The position numbers were made by a program, and so were the translations under genes. DNA of 64,000 nucleotides. Source: Torreya grandis. Taxonomy: Eukaryota > Streptophyta > Pinopsida > Cupressales > Taxaceae. The stretch covers positions 1,116,001 to 1,180,000 of the forward strand of contig JARHVA010002371.1 of NCBI GenBank assembly GCA_037957365.1, written 5' to 3'. Below the pieces are notes generated by a model. That model worked only from the letters and a program-made list of their open reading frames with translations. It was not told the DNA's origin and made no database searches. How positions within the stretch are numbered: the stretch's first letter is position 1; every line of letters begins with the position of its first letter. This document shows positions 49,101 through 61,400 of the stretch, one piece after another.

Positions 49101-51990
49101 GAGGGGTGGAGTCACTTCAAAATATAACTCACTAAAATTTTCCACCTTCTCCAAGAAAAAAATGACTTGCTCATCATTATTGGAAACCTACCAATGATTA
49201 ACATTATAAAAAACACTAGGCGAAAAAACCAACTCAATGGTATACTTGTTTCCATGGAAATCTTTGTGAGGAATTAGAAGAGTCACTGAAATAGCCAATG
49301 AATCAGCTCTATCATTATATTCTCTCAAAACTATTGATATATTGAAAGCATCAAAACTTTCCATGCAATCCCAAACTCAATTGCAGTAGTGCTTGAGTCT
49401 TTCATTCTTTATTTGATATAGATTTTTGATTTGACAAATGAATAGCTCAGCATCACCTTGAGTGTGAAGGTTTATAATTCCTTTCTTTTATGTAACCTCC
49501 ATTCCTAAAAGTAAGGCTTCATATTCAAAAATATTGTTAGTGTTATCAAACTAAAACTTGAAATAGAAAGGGAAGATTTTTCCTTTCTAGGACATGAGAA
49601 CTATCCCGACTCTAAAACCAATTGAAGAATAACTACCATCAAATTATAAAGTCTAGACATCATTTGAAATTTCAACTCTGATAGTTTTAAAATATGAAAC
49701 TTCTTCATCTAAAGTGGATGGCTCATTTATTTCTTATCTTTTTCTGAAATGTCATTTGAATATATTAGATCTTCATCTATAGTTAAGAAATATGTACCCA
49801 TTCTATAAGTTTCAAAAATAATTTGGGTTTTGGGTCCTTAGTCTTTATCATAGTATACTTCACTTGTTTTTTTGGATGAAGCTTCTGCATCATGCCTTTG
49901 ATAGGTATTTTGGCCTCAGACCAATCCATGTTGATTTCTACACTAACATCTTTACAAAATTTGCATCCTAATAGAACTCCATAAGAGGTTGGAACATCAA
50001 CCACTAGAATTATCATCTTGATCTTTTTGTCTAAAAAAGTAGTGAATACAAATTTTGCATCATTGATTTGGCTTATGAGAAGTACTTGCTTAGTTTCCAT
50101 TGAAAAAAAGTGGTCAAAAGTCTTTGTTAATGTCAATCCCAAGGCAGCACCTATCTTGGCTAGTATCACATTATCAAAAACACCTAAATCAATGACACAA
50201 TTGTTGATCTTATAACCATTAACGAATAGGGAAATATAGAAAGGTTATATTTTTCTAGAGTTAGATGTAGGAGTTACAACTAGGTTATTTTATTTTGGCT
50301 TAAAATCAATAGATACATTCTTGGATGAGAACTGATTGGAATTGGCCACCTTACCCTTTACAAATTATGTCAATCTTTTAAATTGATCAAGATTAGATTG
50401 GAGGTACTTAGATTTAGACATTTGGATCTTTGTCTTCTTAGCATGGTTGATAATATCAAAAGTTAGATATGGGACAACCAAGGAGGACAAGATATTTTCA
50501 TTTTCAGACTTTGAACTTTGGGCAGTAGGTCTAGATGAAGAAGGAGAAGAAATAGAATGAGGAGGGGCACCTATTTATTTATCACTATGTCTTTTGATTA
50601 AACTAGTAAAAGAGTGCCTCTTTTATAAATAGTAACCTCCTTACGTTATTCATCTTTGGTCTTAGCCTTATCAGCCTTCTACTATTGATTTAGCTGACTT
50701 TGTGAATGGGTAAATATGACATAAGACTTACCATGTGTATCCTCCTCTTGTTCAAATTCTTCCTCTTTAAATTTTAGAAACCTAATATCATAGTCGCTAG
50801 CTTCTCTTTCTTTAGCTCTTATCAAGGGAGTTGCATCTTCTTCTAGAACATATTCTGATTTTGGAACATCATCCTTTTTAGGTTCCAACCAATTGACTAC
50901 TGCATTATCTAGTGATTCTTACACTACAAACCTTGCTTGTGGTGGAGGAATCTTATTCTAATTTTATTTATTAAAACATTGTTGGAATAATTATAAGCAT
51001 TTGGGTATGTCCTCCTAGGAACATCTTTATATGGATAAAATGACATACCTTGAGACATTTGCTTTTTGAGAGCTAGTAATTCATTTTCCATCTTTTGAAC
51101 CATGGGATCCATGGTGCTAGTAAAAGGTGAAGTTGTAGAGGGCTTCCCTTTAGGCTTGACATAATTATTTATCACCTTTCATGATAGGATTATTTTATCT
51201 TCTACTTTAGTGTCCAAAATTTGAGCAACATCAAGATCAGTTGGGGCTACTCTTCATAAAAGAAAATTTACTTACAACAATTGAGAATTGATGAAGAAGC
51301 ATTTCAAATTCTCAGGTGTAGGTCAAGCAAATACTAGAATCCTAATCCTCAACTTGTTAAAATCATGCATGGTTTCATGTGTTTCTTTCTTCATTTGCAT
51401 TAGTTGAGCCAATAAGGTGTGAGCATCTTCAATAAGCTTGAACCTTGCCTCAAATTTAGCCTAAAGTGTTGCCCAACTAGTGATAGTTCTAGTTACAAGA
51501 TGATAAAACCAATCATAAACAATACCTTGGAGTGTTTCTATGAATATATTTGAAAAAACATCATCATGTTCCACTCCAAGAATTCCACATATAATGTAGA
51601 ATGTAGCAATATGTTCATCTAGATGTTGTTCGCCATCACCATAGAACTTTGGGAAATTTTTCTGTGAACCACGAGGAAGTTCATGAGATGGTGGTGCCAA
51701 TTTCAATGGAATAAAAGTATTCCCCCATAGACCTTAAGCAACCATTCTATATGGATTTAATGGAGGAATAATAAATCCATACAAAGGAAAAATAGACAAG
51801 ACCCTACAAATGCTGGAAGGTTCCCTGGGTATAGGAGATCTTGTATTGGTAGGTGGAAAACTTGTACGTTGAAGAGGAGACCTTGTACGTGTCGATAAAC
51901 GATTGAAATTATGCTCTTTTAACAACTCAAATGTAGGATCAATATGTCCTTCTAACCTTATACCATGAGTGTATCTTTGTTCTACTAAAT
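46155..51990 (-). pseudogene. Gag-Pol of element B (gag, PR, RNase H, RT, RNase H, INT)
   Basis: Gag near 51990-50680 (FPKFYGDGEQHLDEHIATF, FIETLQGIVYDWFYHL). Protease at 50220-49783, where the active-site triad now reads DLG and is followed by FDNVILAKIG. RNase H at about 49670-49260 (FDGS, NTNNIFEYEALLLGM, QGDAELFICQI, EYNDRADSLA). RT from about 48720 (MRKKNGEICICIDFHNLN, SMLDGFLRYNQV, FAYRKMPFRL), with YLYDL at 48271-48285, then SLNPQKSIFGVTEGKLLRHF. Thumb and connection at 47827-48075. Second RNase H ending KPKKIVHGKGL near 47530. Integrase core at 46796-47080 (FIGMVNP, AIDYFTKWVEE, FGVLNKIVTDN), last residues HLNLFTQ before TGA at 46155. Stops and frameshifts throughout. Gag start approximate. 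Confidence 0.88.
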
Positions 51991-52104
51991 TGTGAAAGTA
52001 TTCAGAAAAGAAAAGAAATTAACTATAGAAAAATAGTAGTAAATAATAAGGTGTTGGTTCTATGTCAACCAAATGAGTGTAGAACTTGGTTATGTATTCA
52101 TTTC

Positions 52105-52120
52105 TTCAGCAGAGTGACCA
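52105..52120 (-). other. Primer binding site of element B
   Basis: TGGTCACTCTGCTGAA on the coding strand, five bases after the LTR end. It is similar to that of element A. Confidence 0.6.
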
Positions 52121-52885
52121 AAAAATGTTGGGTTATTACCAACACAATGGTACCAAAATGGTTATTTCAGCCATAGTGTGATGAGATGAAATCTCTCCCA
52201 AAGACAAGGGGAGACTCCCTTTCTATTGTTAACTAGAACAACAAGTTATTATTTACAATTATTTACACTAATTTTTATCATAGTGGGTGTTTTCATATCA
52301 TTCAATCCTCTCTTTTTTAAATTTATGTTTAATCACAAACTTTCTTCTCTTCTTTGTGATATATTTTGAAAATCTAAGATTACTTGATAGACCAAATACA
52401 ACTGATATCGAGATTTGTTAGCCAAAAGATTAACAAGAATAATACCAACAAAGTAAACTTAAAAGATAGAATAAGGTGTAGGCCAAAGTCTTCACCTTAT
52501 TTCCAATAAGAATTAAAATTACCAAAGAAGAATAAATGGCAGCCCAAAGTCTCTTCAGTAATTCACTTTCAATGATGAACAAAAACTCAATAACTAAAAA
52601 TAGCTCAAAGACTTCAAAATCAACTTCTTGGCACCTTTTGATTTATAGAAATTCACACCACAATTAAATAAATTACACAATAAAATTTAATGGAAAAGAC
52701 ATAAGAACATCTCCAATACATCACAAATTTATTTCAACTCAATGATTGAAAGGTCACTTGTTTTCTCATATACTGATTGATAAAAGATTCACAATTTGAA
52801 TTCAAAGTTTCAACATTGCTTCTCAATTTTGGTAGTACTTCACTTCTATAGAAATTGGTGATCCTTTTTACAAAGATCATCCTCT

Positions 52886-52893
52886 TATTTATA
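52886..52893 (-). promoter_or_regulatory. TATA box, element B 5' LTR
   Basis: TATAAATA followed by AGAGGATG on the minus strand, 145 bases past the U3 frame stop (53038) and 760 bases before the LTR end. Transcription from here would leave the whole frame upstream, in U3. Confidence 0.65.
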
Positions 52894-53037
52894 AAGAGGA
52901 TTTATGAAAAAAAATAGGAAAAACATAAATGCATTGACTTATACATTGACAGAGTCCTATTTGACTTAGGACTATGTACTTTTCCTACATGTAATTTACA
53001 TTGACCAAAATTACACATGAAAAGTTACAAATATAAA

Positions 53038-56000
53038 CTAAGTTTCCTTAGACATAGGAATTTCTTCCTTTTTATTCTTATCTAAAAATTTCTTGTATCT
53101 CTTCAATGTAGGTTGAATCTCATTGTTTTCTAGGCTTGATGCACTCCTAGAGACGACAAGGACCCTTATGATAGAATCTTCTAAGATAACTAGCAAATCC
53201 TTATTATTGTCCAAGATTATTTATAATTTATCCATAATGAATTGAAATTAAATCAATTTTTAAATATAATCTAGTGTGAACATTCTTATTTCAATCTCTA
53301 TTTGAAGCAAAGACATAAACTCTTGAACCACAGTTTCCACAGGAAGAATTTCTTGGGAGTCATTTCTACATAATAGAAAAGCTCTCCAATTTTATCTATA
53401 AGACTTAACATCTTATTATCACACATATCTTCAAATTATTTAAGATATTTAATTATATTCTAAAGAACTTCTCTTTTATTCTTCATAGCTTCCTTGTATT
53501 CAATGAATATTTTCCTATTTGGAATGACCTTTTGCTCAACTAAAAGTTCTAGTTTGAATTTTCATAGTTGAGTCCATGTATAAATATACTTTTCAATCAA
53601 TTCCAAATTTTGATTGAGTGTTTTAACTATTTTATAAATTTATATTTTCACTTCACTCAAGTTCTTCGAGAATCCAACAGTAGAACGTAACCATTGAGTA
53701 CCCTATGTTGTTAATCTCTCAATCCAGGTATTAATCACCTAACCCCAAGATCCAATTTTCTCTACCTATTGAATTACCTTTTAAGTATTTTCATGTATAA
53801 TAGGCTCAATGGATTCAAAAGATTGAGTGATATTCAGTAAAATAGAGGTCAAATTTTCTACTTGCACTTTGAGTTGATCCTTGATCTTCTTGTCTTTATC
53901 ATATATTTCTAACAAAGATGCCATAGCTGCTTGTAAATCTCTTTTGCACCTTCATGTGTTTGATTCCCTAGGTTTATCTGTATAACTACATAATTGAACA
54001 CTTGAATATCATCAATGCTTTTATCTTTGGGAGGCACTTCAACTTTAACATACTTGTGCCCAGATTCAAATATCACCCTTGACATAGTTTTGGCTTTCTT
54101 TATTGGTTTGGGCTTTATCAACACAAGCTAACCAAAATCAAAGTCTTCTAATGCCACAACTCACTTCTTCTTTTTACTTATTTTTGATGTCAACCAAGGG
54201 GGAAGATAAGATGGATATCCTTGTGTAGAGGATGTCAAAGCTTGGGATGTTGGGAGAAGATCATTATTTTGTGAGGTAAGTGGAATGGAAAGTGGGATGG
54301 AAGTAGTGGGTAATGAGATGAACACTGATGGAATGGTTGTTATGATAGGTGAAGTTGGAGTTCAAATGGATAGAATTTTAGTTATTTTTGGAAAGTTAGA
54401 AATGAGGGTAGAGGAGGCCTTGGTTGTCAATTTTGAGGATGAAGTAGACATGAAATTATTCATATGTTGCTGAGTGATATATAAATTGGTGTTTGACATT
54501 ATTGATTTAGAAGGGCTAGGCAAATTAGAAAAAGATTCAAAAACTTTATAAAATGTACTATACTAAGCAACTTGAAAAATAGTATCACTTAGGGGTGAAG
54601 AGGGAGATGAAAGAATAGTTTGGAGAGGTATTGTGGAAGCATGTAGAATAATGGGAATGGAAGGAGGAAGATTAGATGTTACTTGTGAAGTTTTTATTCA
54701 TAATAATTCAACTTGAGAAATTTCCCCTTGATAGGTCTCTGCTTGGGAGGACATTGGTGGTAAAATTTTAACTTGAACTAGTGCTTTATTTGTGATTGGA
54801 TTTTTCTAATGGCCCAATTGGTCATTCTTTTCTGTATCTACTTATTTGCCTTTTCCCTTACCTCAAATTTTGAACTCAAACCTAACTTTCTATTAAAGTG
54901 GAGGCATCCTCTTCATTCTTTGTTATCAACTCTTCACATTTATTTGTCATCTCCTCATCATATTATTCTTCTAAACCAATCTTGAATGACTTTAATTTGA
55001 TCTTTTACTCTTCCAACCAAGCATTAGTTCTTGCAAGAATGGGTTGGAATCTGTCTCTAATAGAAGTGGATTATTTAACTAACCATTGGATGGGAGGAAG
55101 AGGAGTTGAAGCCACTTGATTTTTCTCATTCGATGAATCCAAAATATTCTCATCATCTATCAAATCTTTAAGAATATCTATCAATTTTAAATTGATAATC
55201 TGATAAGCAGTGAGGTGACTATAATCAAGTCTCCTTATATCTTCATTAGTTCTACATTCTAACCAAATGTCTTCAATTTTATGTATGTGAGTGATATTAT
55301 GTTTGAGCTTCTCTTTCATCATCCTGTAATCAACTTTTTCTCTGCTCTTGAATTCTTAAGTGTAATCCACTACAATTCAATTTCTATGGTTTTAGCCTTT
55401 GGAGTAGTGGTAATTATGTACTAGCCAAGACTAATTGGAAACTTGAAGCCTTTTTTATGAGCTTTTAATTATTTTTTATGCACACTCATTACTTGTGTAC
55501 ACATCTCCATTAATACTATCTTGTCACTTGTGTACCTAGGTAGCATGTAAGGTTGCTCACCGAACCCTCCTACCCTGATATAGGTAAAGGTTGGGAACTA
55601 TAATAAAATGCAACCAACCCTATTAAATTGTTCCCATGCTTGATTTGAAACTCTATTCTTTCTAATATTATTCTCAAAAGTACAAATGAATTTTTAAAAG
55701 AAAGCATCATTAACTCTCATGTAATATTTGATGCTTTCATTCAGAGTTAGTTATGGATAGTGCTCATATACAGTGACATTTATTCTCTCACCAATAGTAT
55801 TTAAACCCAAGAAAGACTTCATATTGGCTAAAACATAGACAAGATATAAATTCATATAAAACTTAATTGACCAAATGATATTATGTTTGGGCTTCTCTTT
55901 CATATCTTGTGTACGCTACAACCAATATGACCAAATATCTTCAATTTTATGTATGTGAGTGATATTACATTTGAGCTTCTCTTTCATCATCCTTTAATAA

Positions 56001-57237
56001 ATTTTTTCTCTACTCTTGAATTTCTTAAGTGTAATTCATTGCAATTCAATCTCCATGGTTTTAACCTTTGGAGTAGTGGCAATTATGTATCAGCCAATAC
56101 TAATTGGAAACTTGAAGCCTTTTTGTGGGATTTTGATTATTTTTTATGTACACTCATTACTTGTCTACACATCTCCATTAATACTATCTTGTCACTTGGG
56201 TACCTACGTAGCATGTAAGGTTTCTCATCGAACCCTCCTACCCTGATATAGGTAAAGGTTGGGAACTGTAAGAAAATGCAACCAACCCTATTGACTTGTG
56301 TCCATGCTTGATCTAAACCTCTCTTATTTTTAAGATTATTCTCAAAAGTACAAATGAATTTGTTAAAGAAAGCATCATTAACTCTCATGTAATGTTTGAT
56401 GCTTTTCTTCAGAGTCAGTTGTGGATAGTGCTCATATACATGGACATTTATTCCCTCACCAATAGCATTTAAACCTAAGAAAGACTTCATATTGGCTGTA
56501 ACATACACAAGATATGAATTCATATAAAACTTAATTGAAGAGGCCACCACTTCAAAGAGTTGATGATAGATAGCATCACTAATTTGTTTACCCCAAAAGA
56601 TCCTTTTCTTGTCTCTTTTGATAACCCAAATATATTGATACATCCATTCTTGAAAAATGTTTGAAGTTTGAAGTCCTTTCAATCTACTTAAGAGGGTGAT
56701 CAAATACCCTACCTCATCTATAAAATCACTATGGTAAAGATGCTTGGTCAATCTAGTAATTGTGGGCCGAGTATTCTTAAGCCATTTGGAGTTGATTTAC
56801 TTCTTGCACTTTTTATTATCTCTGTCATAGTATTCTTGAGCTAATTCCATAGTTAAGTCTGAATACTCTTCAATCTCAAAGAGGTGGAAGACATTATCAA
56901 AATATTCCTCATCAAGGTGAACAACCACTTTACCCTTTAAATCCTTGACTAATCTACTTTCCTTATCAAAATGTACAACCATGGTCAAGATGAATTTAGA
57001 ATCCTATGCTGACATGGGAAATGTGGTATCCAAGTGGATTTTATTGTTAAGTATTGGTTGCATATGAGATACAATGGGGTCTCTTCTTAGTCTTTGTAAT
57101 AACTCATCCATGTCCATATGACCAATCTCTATGTCCCTAATCTAATCTACATTTGAATCAACTATGGATAATGGAAGCACACCCTAAAACTTGTATTTCA
57201 TTGCCTTCTTGTTTGGAGAATTGTCTGGCTTGATCAT
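53038..57237 (-). pseudogene. U3-encoded protein of element B, 5' LTR copy
   Basis: Starts at the ATG at 57237 (MIKPDNSPNKKAMKYKF) and ends EEIPMSKET before TAG at 53038; about 1,180 codons after removing the internal duplication. It contains the longest open stretch of the window, 204 codons at 56137-56751, covering DEVGYLITLLSRLKGLQTS, FQEWMYQYIWVI, FWGKQISDAIYHQL, YEHYPQL, HYMRVNDAFF, FTYIRVGGF and LMEMCRQ. Downstream are ECRTNEDIRRLDYSHLTAYQ (55071-55322), a Ser/Thr/Pro-rich stretch near 54200-54470, VIFESGHKYVKVEVPPKDKS (53909-54124) and a coiled-coil tail. No signal peptide, membrane segment or enzyme motif is evident. I cannot name the family; structural role or nucleic-acid binding would be guesses. 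Confidence 0.78.
55265..56539. repeat. 668 bp-offset tandem duplication in element B 5' LTR
   Basis: Two copies of about 607 bp, 55265-55871 and 55933-56539, joined by about 60 bases that look like a third partial copy of the unit's start. CTTCAATTTTATGTATGTGA is at 55271 and 55939; ACTTAATTGA is at 55861 and 56529. The duplication disrupts the U3 frame. Confidence 0.88.
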
Positions 57238-57329
57238 AAAACTGCAAGTAGGAAAATTTGGTTATCTAGAGTTAGTATTTTTTATTCTTTTTGGGAAAAT
57301 GTAAGGATGATTAAAAAAATTCTCCTACG

Positions 57330-57755
57330 TGAGGTATGTTGAAGGTTATGTAGTTCAGAGAGTTTTCCCCAAACTGCATGAGAGTTGGAGGGTTCTGAGA
57401 TGTAAGTTAGAGAAAATTCTCTAACTCACATGAGATTGGTTCTTTCTTGACAAGTGTAGGTCAGAGAAATTTTTTTGACTTACATCTGAAGGAAGTTTGT
57501 CTTTGGGATGCAAGTCAAGTAAAAATATCCATCTTGCATCCATTTAAAGTTTTTTGGATGTTAGTTTGATGCATATCAGAGAATTTTCTTTGAAGTGCAT
57601 CAAGTGAGAATGTGCACTTCAAATAAAATTATCTGATGTGCATGGGTCACAAAATAAAAAAGGGATGACTGCAACCCAGATAAAATTATTTGAGATGCAT
57701 GGAACTAGGAAAGACAAAGATGCATCTTAGAGAATTTTTTTGAGTTGCATTCGTA
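57330..57755. repeat. Quasi-palindrome array in U3 of element B, 5' copy, block 1
   Basis: Counterpart of 44811-45224; the third unit near 57400-57432 has a 10 bp arm (AGTTAGAGAA/TTCTCTAACT) with a two-base loop. Arms are kept in both LTRs while spacers vary. Confidence 0.75.
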
Positions 57756-58114
57756 ACAATTAAAAAAATGAAAAGGGGGGAAAAGACTTGGGACATGAAG
57801 AAAAATGAAAAATAAATCAAAATAATAAACAAAAAAGTAGGAAACATCATTTGATCAATAATGAACAAAAAGGAGAAGAAAGAAATCAAAAATGAAAACC
57901 CTACCTACAACACATGTTTGAGAAACCATGTATGAATGAGGATAACTACGAAAATAATAATAAGAGGTGTGTTATTGAGGTCAAAAATGGCAATGGGAGG
58001 AATGAAAAAGAGCTCAAAAATGGTGAGGGAAAAAAGGTAAAAATGGAAAAATTACCAAGGGTTTAAATATAAAATGTAGTAATAAATGTCTATTAATTAC
58101 CACAAGTGGTGGGT

Positions 58115-58350
58115 CCCACGTGCAAGATCATAGAAAAATCTTGACCTTACATGTGAAAAATTAGAAAAAATCTTTGATATTACATGTGTAATGTTGGGAA
58201 AATTCATTGACATTGCATATGCAAGGTTGGTATTTTTCTCCACTACAACATATGCAAATTCAAAAATGTTTTCCAACTTTACATGTAAAGAAACAAAGTG
58301 TAGTTCAAAGAAAATTCTCCAAACTACACTAGATGCAAAATTCTCTCAAA
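58115..58350. repeat. Quasi-palindrome array in U3 of element B, 5' copy, block 2
   Basis: Counterpart of 45605-45835, with units around GTGCAAGATC..., CATGTGTAATGTTG... and GTGTAGTTCA....AAACTACACT. Confidence 0.65.
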
Positions 58351-58491
58351 AGATCAACTTAATTAAGAAAAAAAACTGCAAGGAGGTAGTGATCAACCTC
58401 ATTTTGCATGCTTGGAGCCCATGGGATATGAGATGGACAATTTTTTTAGGGGTTATCCCATTAATTGAGCCTGCTAAATTCAAGGATAACA

Positions 58492-61400
58492 TCTTTATCC
58501 TTTTTTCCTACCTCCATTTCCTCTATTTCTTCAACTATTTCCTTTTTATTTTAATGTGATACCTCCTAAGATGGGGTCACTTTTTTATCAATTACATATC
58601 TTGGATCTTTTAGAGTGGTGGGTTGATCATCTGAAGGAGGTGGAGGTGGAGTAGTAGGTGGAGAAGATGGAGAAGGAGGAGTAACATCAATCTCCTTCTA
58701 AATGGGTTTCTCTGGAGGCTTGATACTATGAGATTTTGGAGGTGACATTAGTATTGATGGATCTATGGTAGGTGTAGTACAAGTATGAATGATGGGAGGA
58801 GAAGTATATGTGGAAGAGAATAGAGGGGATGTAGTGATAGATGCCTGAATTGGTTCCTTATCCTTCACTATAGAGTAGGTATTATCAACATTCTTCTTCA
58901 ACTTCTTATTAGGCACTTGAGTGCTTTCCCCTTATAACACATTTCTCTTCTAACTTACTTGAGTAGTTTTGGTCATTAAATCCTTCATGAAATATCCCTT
59001 ATTAAGAATCCATGTGGAAGTCATGACAAGGACCATAGAAGTTCTCTCAGCAATAGTTTTAACTTGATCATTACCAAACATAATCTCTAGAAGTGGAGTG
59101 TGATCTCCTCTTATTGCATGAGAAGTATCACTAGTTACTATTCCATCATCTTCCATGTCCTCAAGAATTATTTATCAATCAAAAGAATTAATATGCTCAA
59201 TAGTCAATATACTATTGTCTCTTTTTCTAACTTCAAGCTCATCCCTACAATCAGTCTAAAATTATTAAATTGTAGGAATATGCATATACTAAAGAGAAAC
59301 TATATTTTGAGCTATGCCTCTATAACCAAAATTAGATCTAGTTTCAAATTGGGTTTGATTTTAGTTATGGCACATATTTTTTAGAACATTCTTTGCTTTG
59401 TATATGATTGCATAATGATAGTTACCAATAACAATGGGAAAACTAATTGAGGAATGGTGAATATTTCACTGTAGGTCATGAAATTTTACTATCTACCTAC
59501 ACAACTCCATAAGAATCCATTTGTCGATAGGATACCTTGGAAATTTTATTGGTGTTCTTGAGAAGCCACCAACTCTAATGTATGTGAAATTGAGAAATTA
59601 AATAAATATGCATCCAAAATGGGAAACTACTTCCCATGTTATATCTAACAGTCTCTTGTATTTCAAAGTAGTATTCAACTTATAAATGATTTCATAAAAT
59701 AATCCATCATTTATCATCTTATAATGTTTGAAGTATTTAAAGAGAATTTATTGGGGGTAATATTCATATATAGGCTCTAATGCCAATACTCCTTTTGCAG
59801 TCAATCTATAAAAATTTCCACTTGATGCTGCTACATATAGTAGATATGAAATCATTTTCAAGTCAAAAGTTGCCAACACCTGACTCAGCTAGTGGTCAAT
59901 GTTATCACTTATCAATCTTGACCACTTAATCATTGCAGAACTCCTATTGACATCAATGGCCCTGATGCATGTATAAATCTAGGTGGAGAAGCATTTAGAA
60001 TTCTTATCTCCATTGATTATACATAACAACTGAGTGATATCATCAACTTCTTGGATGAAGTCAGATCTTACTATCTATTTTAGAAACCTTGAGGGCTACT
60101 TAACTTTATTCAAATAGTTAGTGTTCTTTAATTTGATACATTTTAAAGTCTATCTTTCCCAAAGATTCTTAGTTTTTTCCATTTATAAATCTATTACTTT
60201 GGGTCTTGTTAGAATATTTAAATACTAGTCAAAGTATTGAACATCAAGCCTAATTACCACATTGCTTGAAGTGTCTTTCACTATTCTAGTGAGAGAGTCA
60301 TAATACTTGGCACATTATATGAAAAACTCAGGTAGTTGTGTAGAAATTAGGAAAGCTATAGCTTATAGGATTCCACTATTGGTCATTACTTGCATGAGTG
60401 TTGTGTTGGTGATAGCTTTTGATCTATTTAACAACTTAGCTATGGATACATGCCCCATATCTATGTCACTTATTTCTAACACTTTGGATACAATACTAGA
60501 TTCAATGGGGTACCCTTTACACTCATACTTCATCTTTGATTCCTATGATTTCACAAATTTGTTTGCTTTTATCCTACCCTTCTTACTTGGCCCTGGTATT
60601 TCCTAAAGTGTAAGTTTAGGGACTTATTCAATAAGAGTTTCTTGTACTTCTACTTTAACTACTTCTTCCTCTAATCTTGACATTTGTTTTGACTAACTCT
60701 ATAAAAACTTGAGAAGTGCTCTTGAACACTTAGTAGATACTCTTGCTAGTTTAGAAAAGGTTGAGAAACTAGATCAATTTGTTGTCTTGAATAAGAATCC
60801 TAAGTAGCTTCAGGTATTAATAACTTCCATTAGTAGTAATCCTTAAAAATTCTAAGTAACTCAATCTAAATAATAAGGTATGGTAACCCTAAGAAGGTCT
60901 TTAAAATCTTTAAGTCTTCAGCATTTAAGACTTTGAATAAGTAGTAAGTATTTACAACTTTAGGATTTTCTTATCTTATAACTTTGGGTTTATCTTAGCA
61001 AGCTACTATAGTTTGAGATTTTGAATAAGTAGGAAGTTATGAGGAGTCCAAGTTTATCTTAGGTAGTTTATTGGGTTTCTTAAGAATTACAATTTTAGGG
61101 CTCTTTAGATAAGTTATTGGGGTTGAATAACTTGATGAAGCATAAGGAGTAACTATAATTTTGGGTAAGCAAGAAGTAATGATAAGTTTGAGCAAGTGGT
61201 CTTTTGAGAGGTTTGGGTTCCTTAATATCAATTACTTGGGTTTGAGAGTTTGAACAAGTAATAAGTTGTGGACAACTCGAGTAGCTGACTAGGTCAATAG
61301 TTAGGTGTTTATTGCAAGAAGATTTAACCTTTTAAGATTTTGTGTATGATTTTCACATGCTAAGTTCTTATGAGAGTTTTGAGAAGGTTTTAAACAACAT

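Larger units (their letters stand above)
38758..58491 (-). mobile_element. Element B: giant-LTR Ty3/gypsy element nested in element A's LTR
   Basis: A complete minus-strand element with LTRs 38758-45978 (3') and 52126-58491 (5') and a 6.15 kb interior. The coding-strand LTR starts TGTTATCC and ends CCCAACA. Target duplications TCTTT at 38753-38757 and 58492-58496 match perfectly. The two halves of A's LTR on either side rejoin when compared with A's other LTR. It has the same gene order and U3 frame as A but is a distinct family: its U3, leader and LTR ends differ. Confidence 0.92.
52126..58491 (-). repeat. 5' LTR of element B
   Basis: 6.37 kb, ending TGTTGGGT at its low end and GGATAACA at its high end. 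It carries a 668 bp-offset tandem duplication (about 55265-55871 and 55933-56539) inside the U3 frame; without it the length matches the 3' LTR without its solo LTR. Confidence 0.92.
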
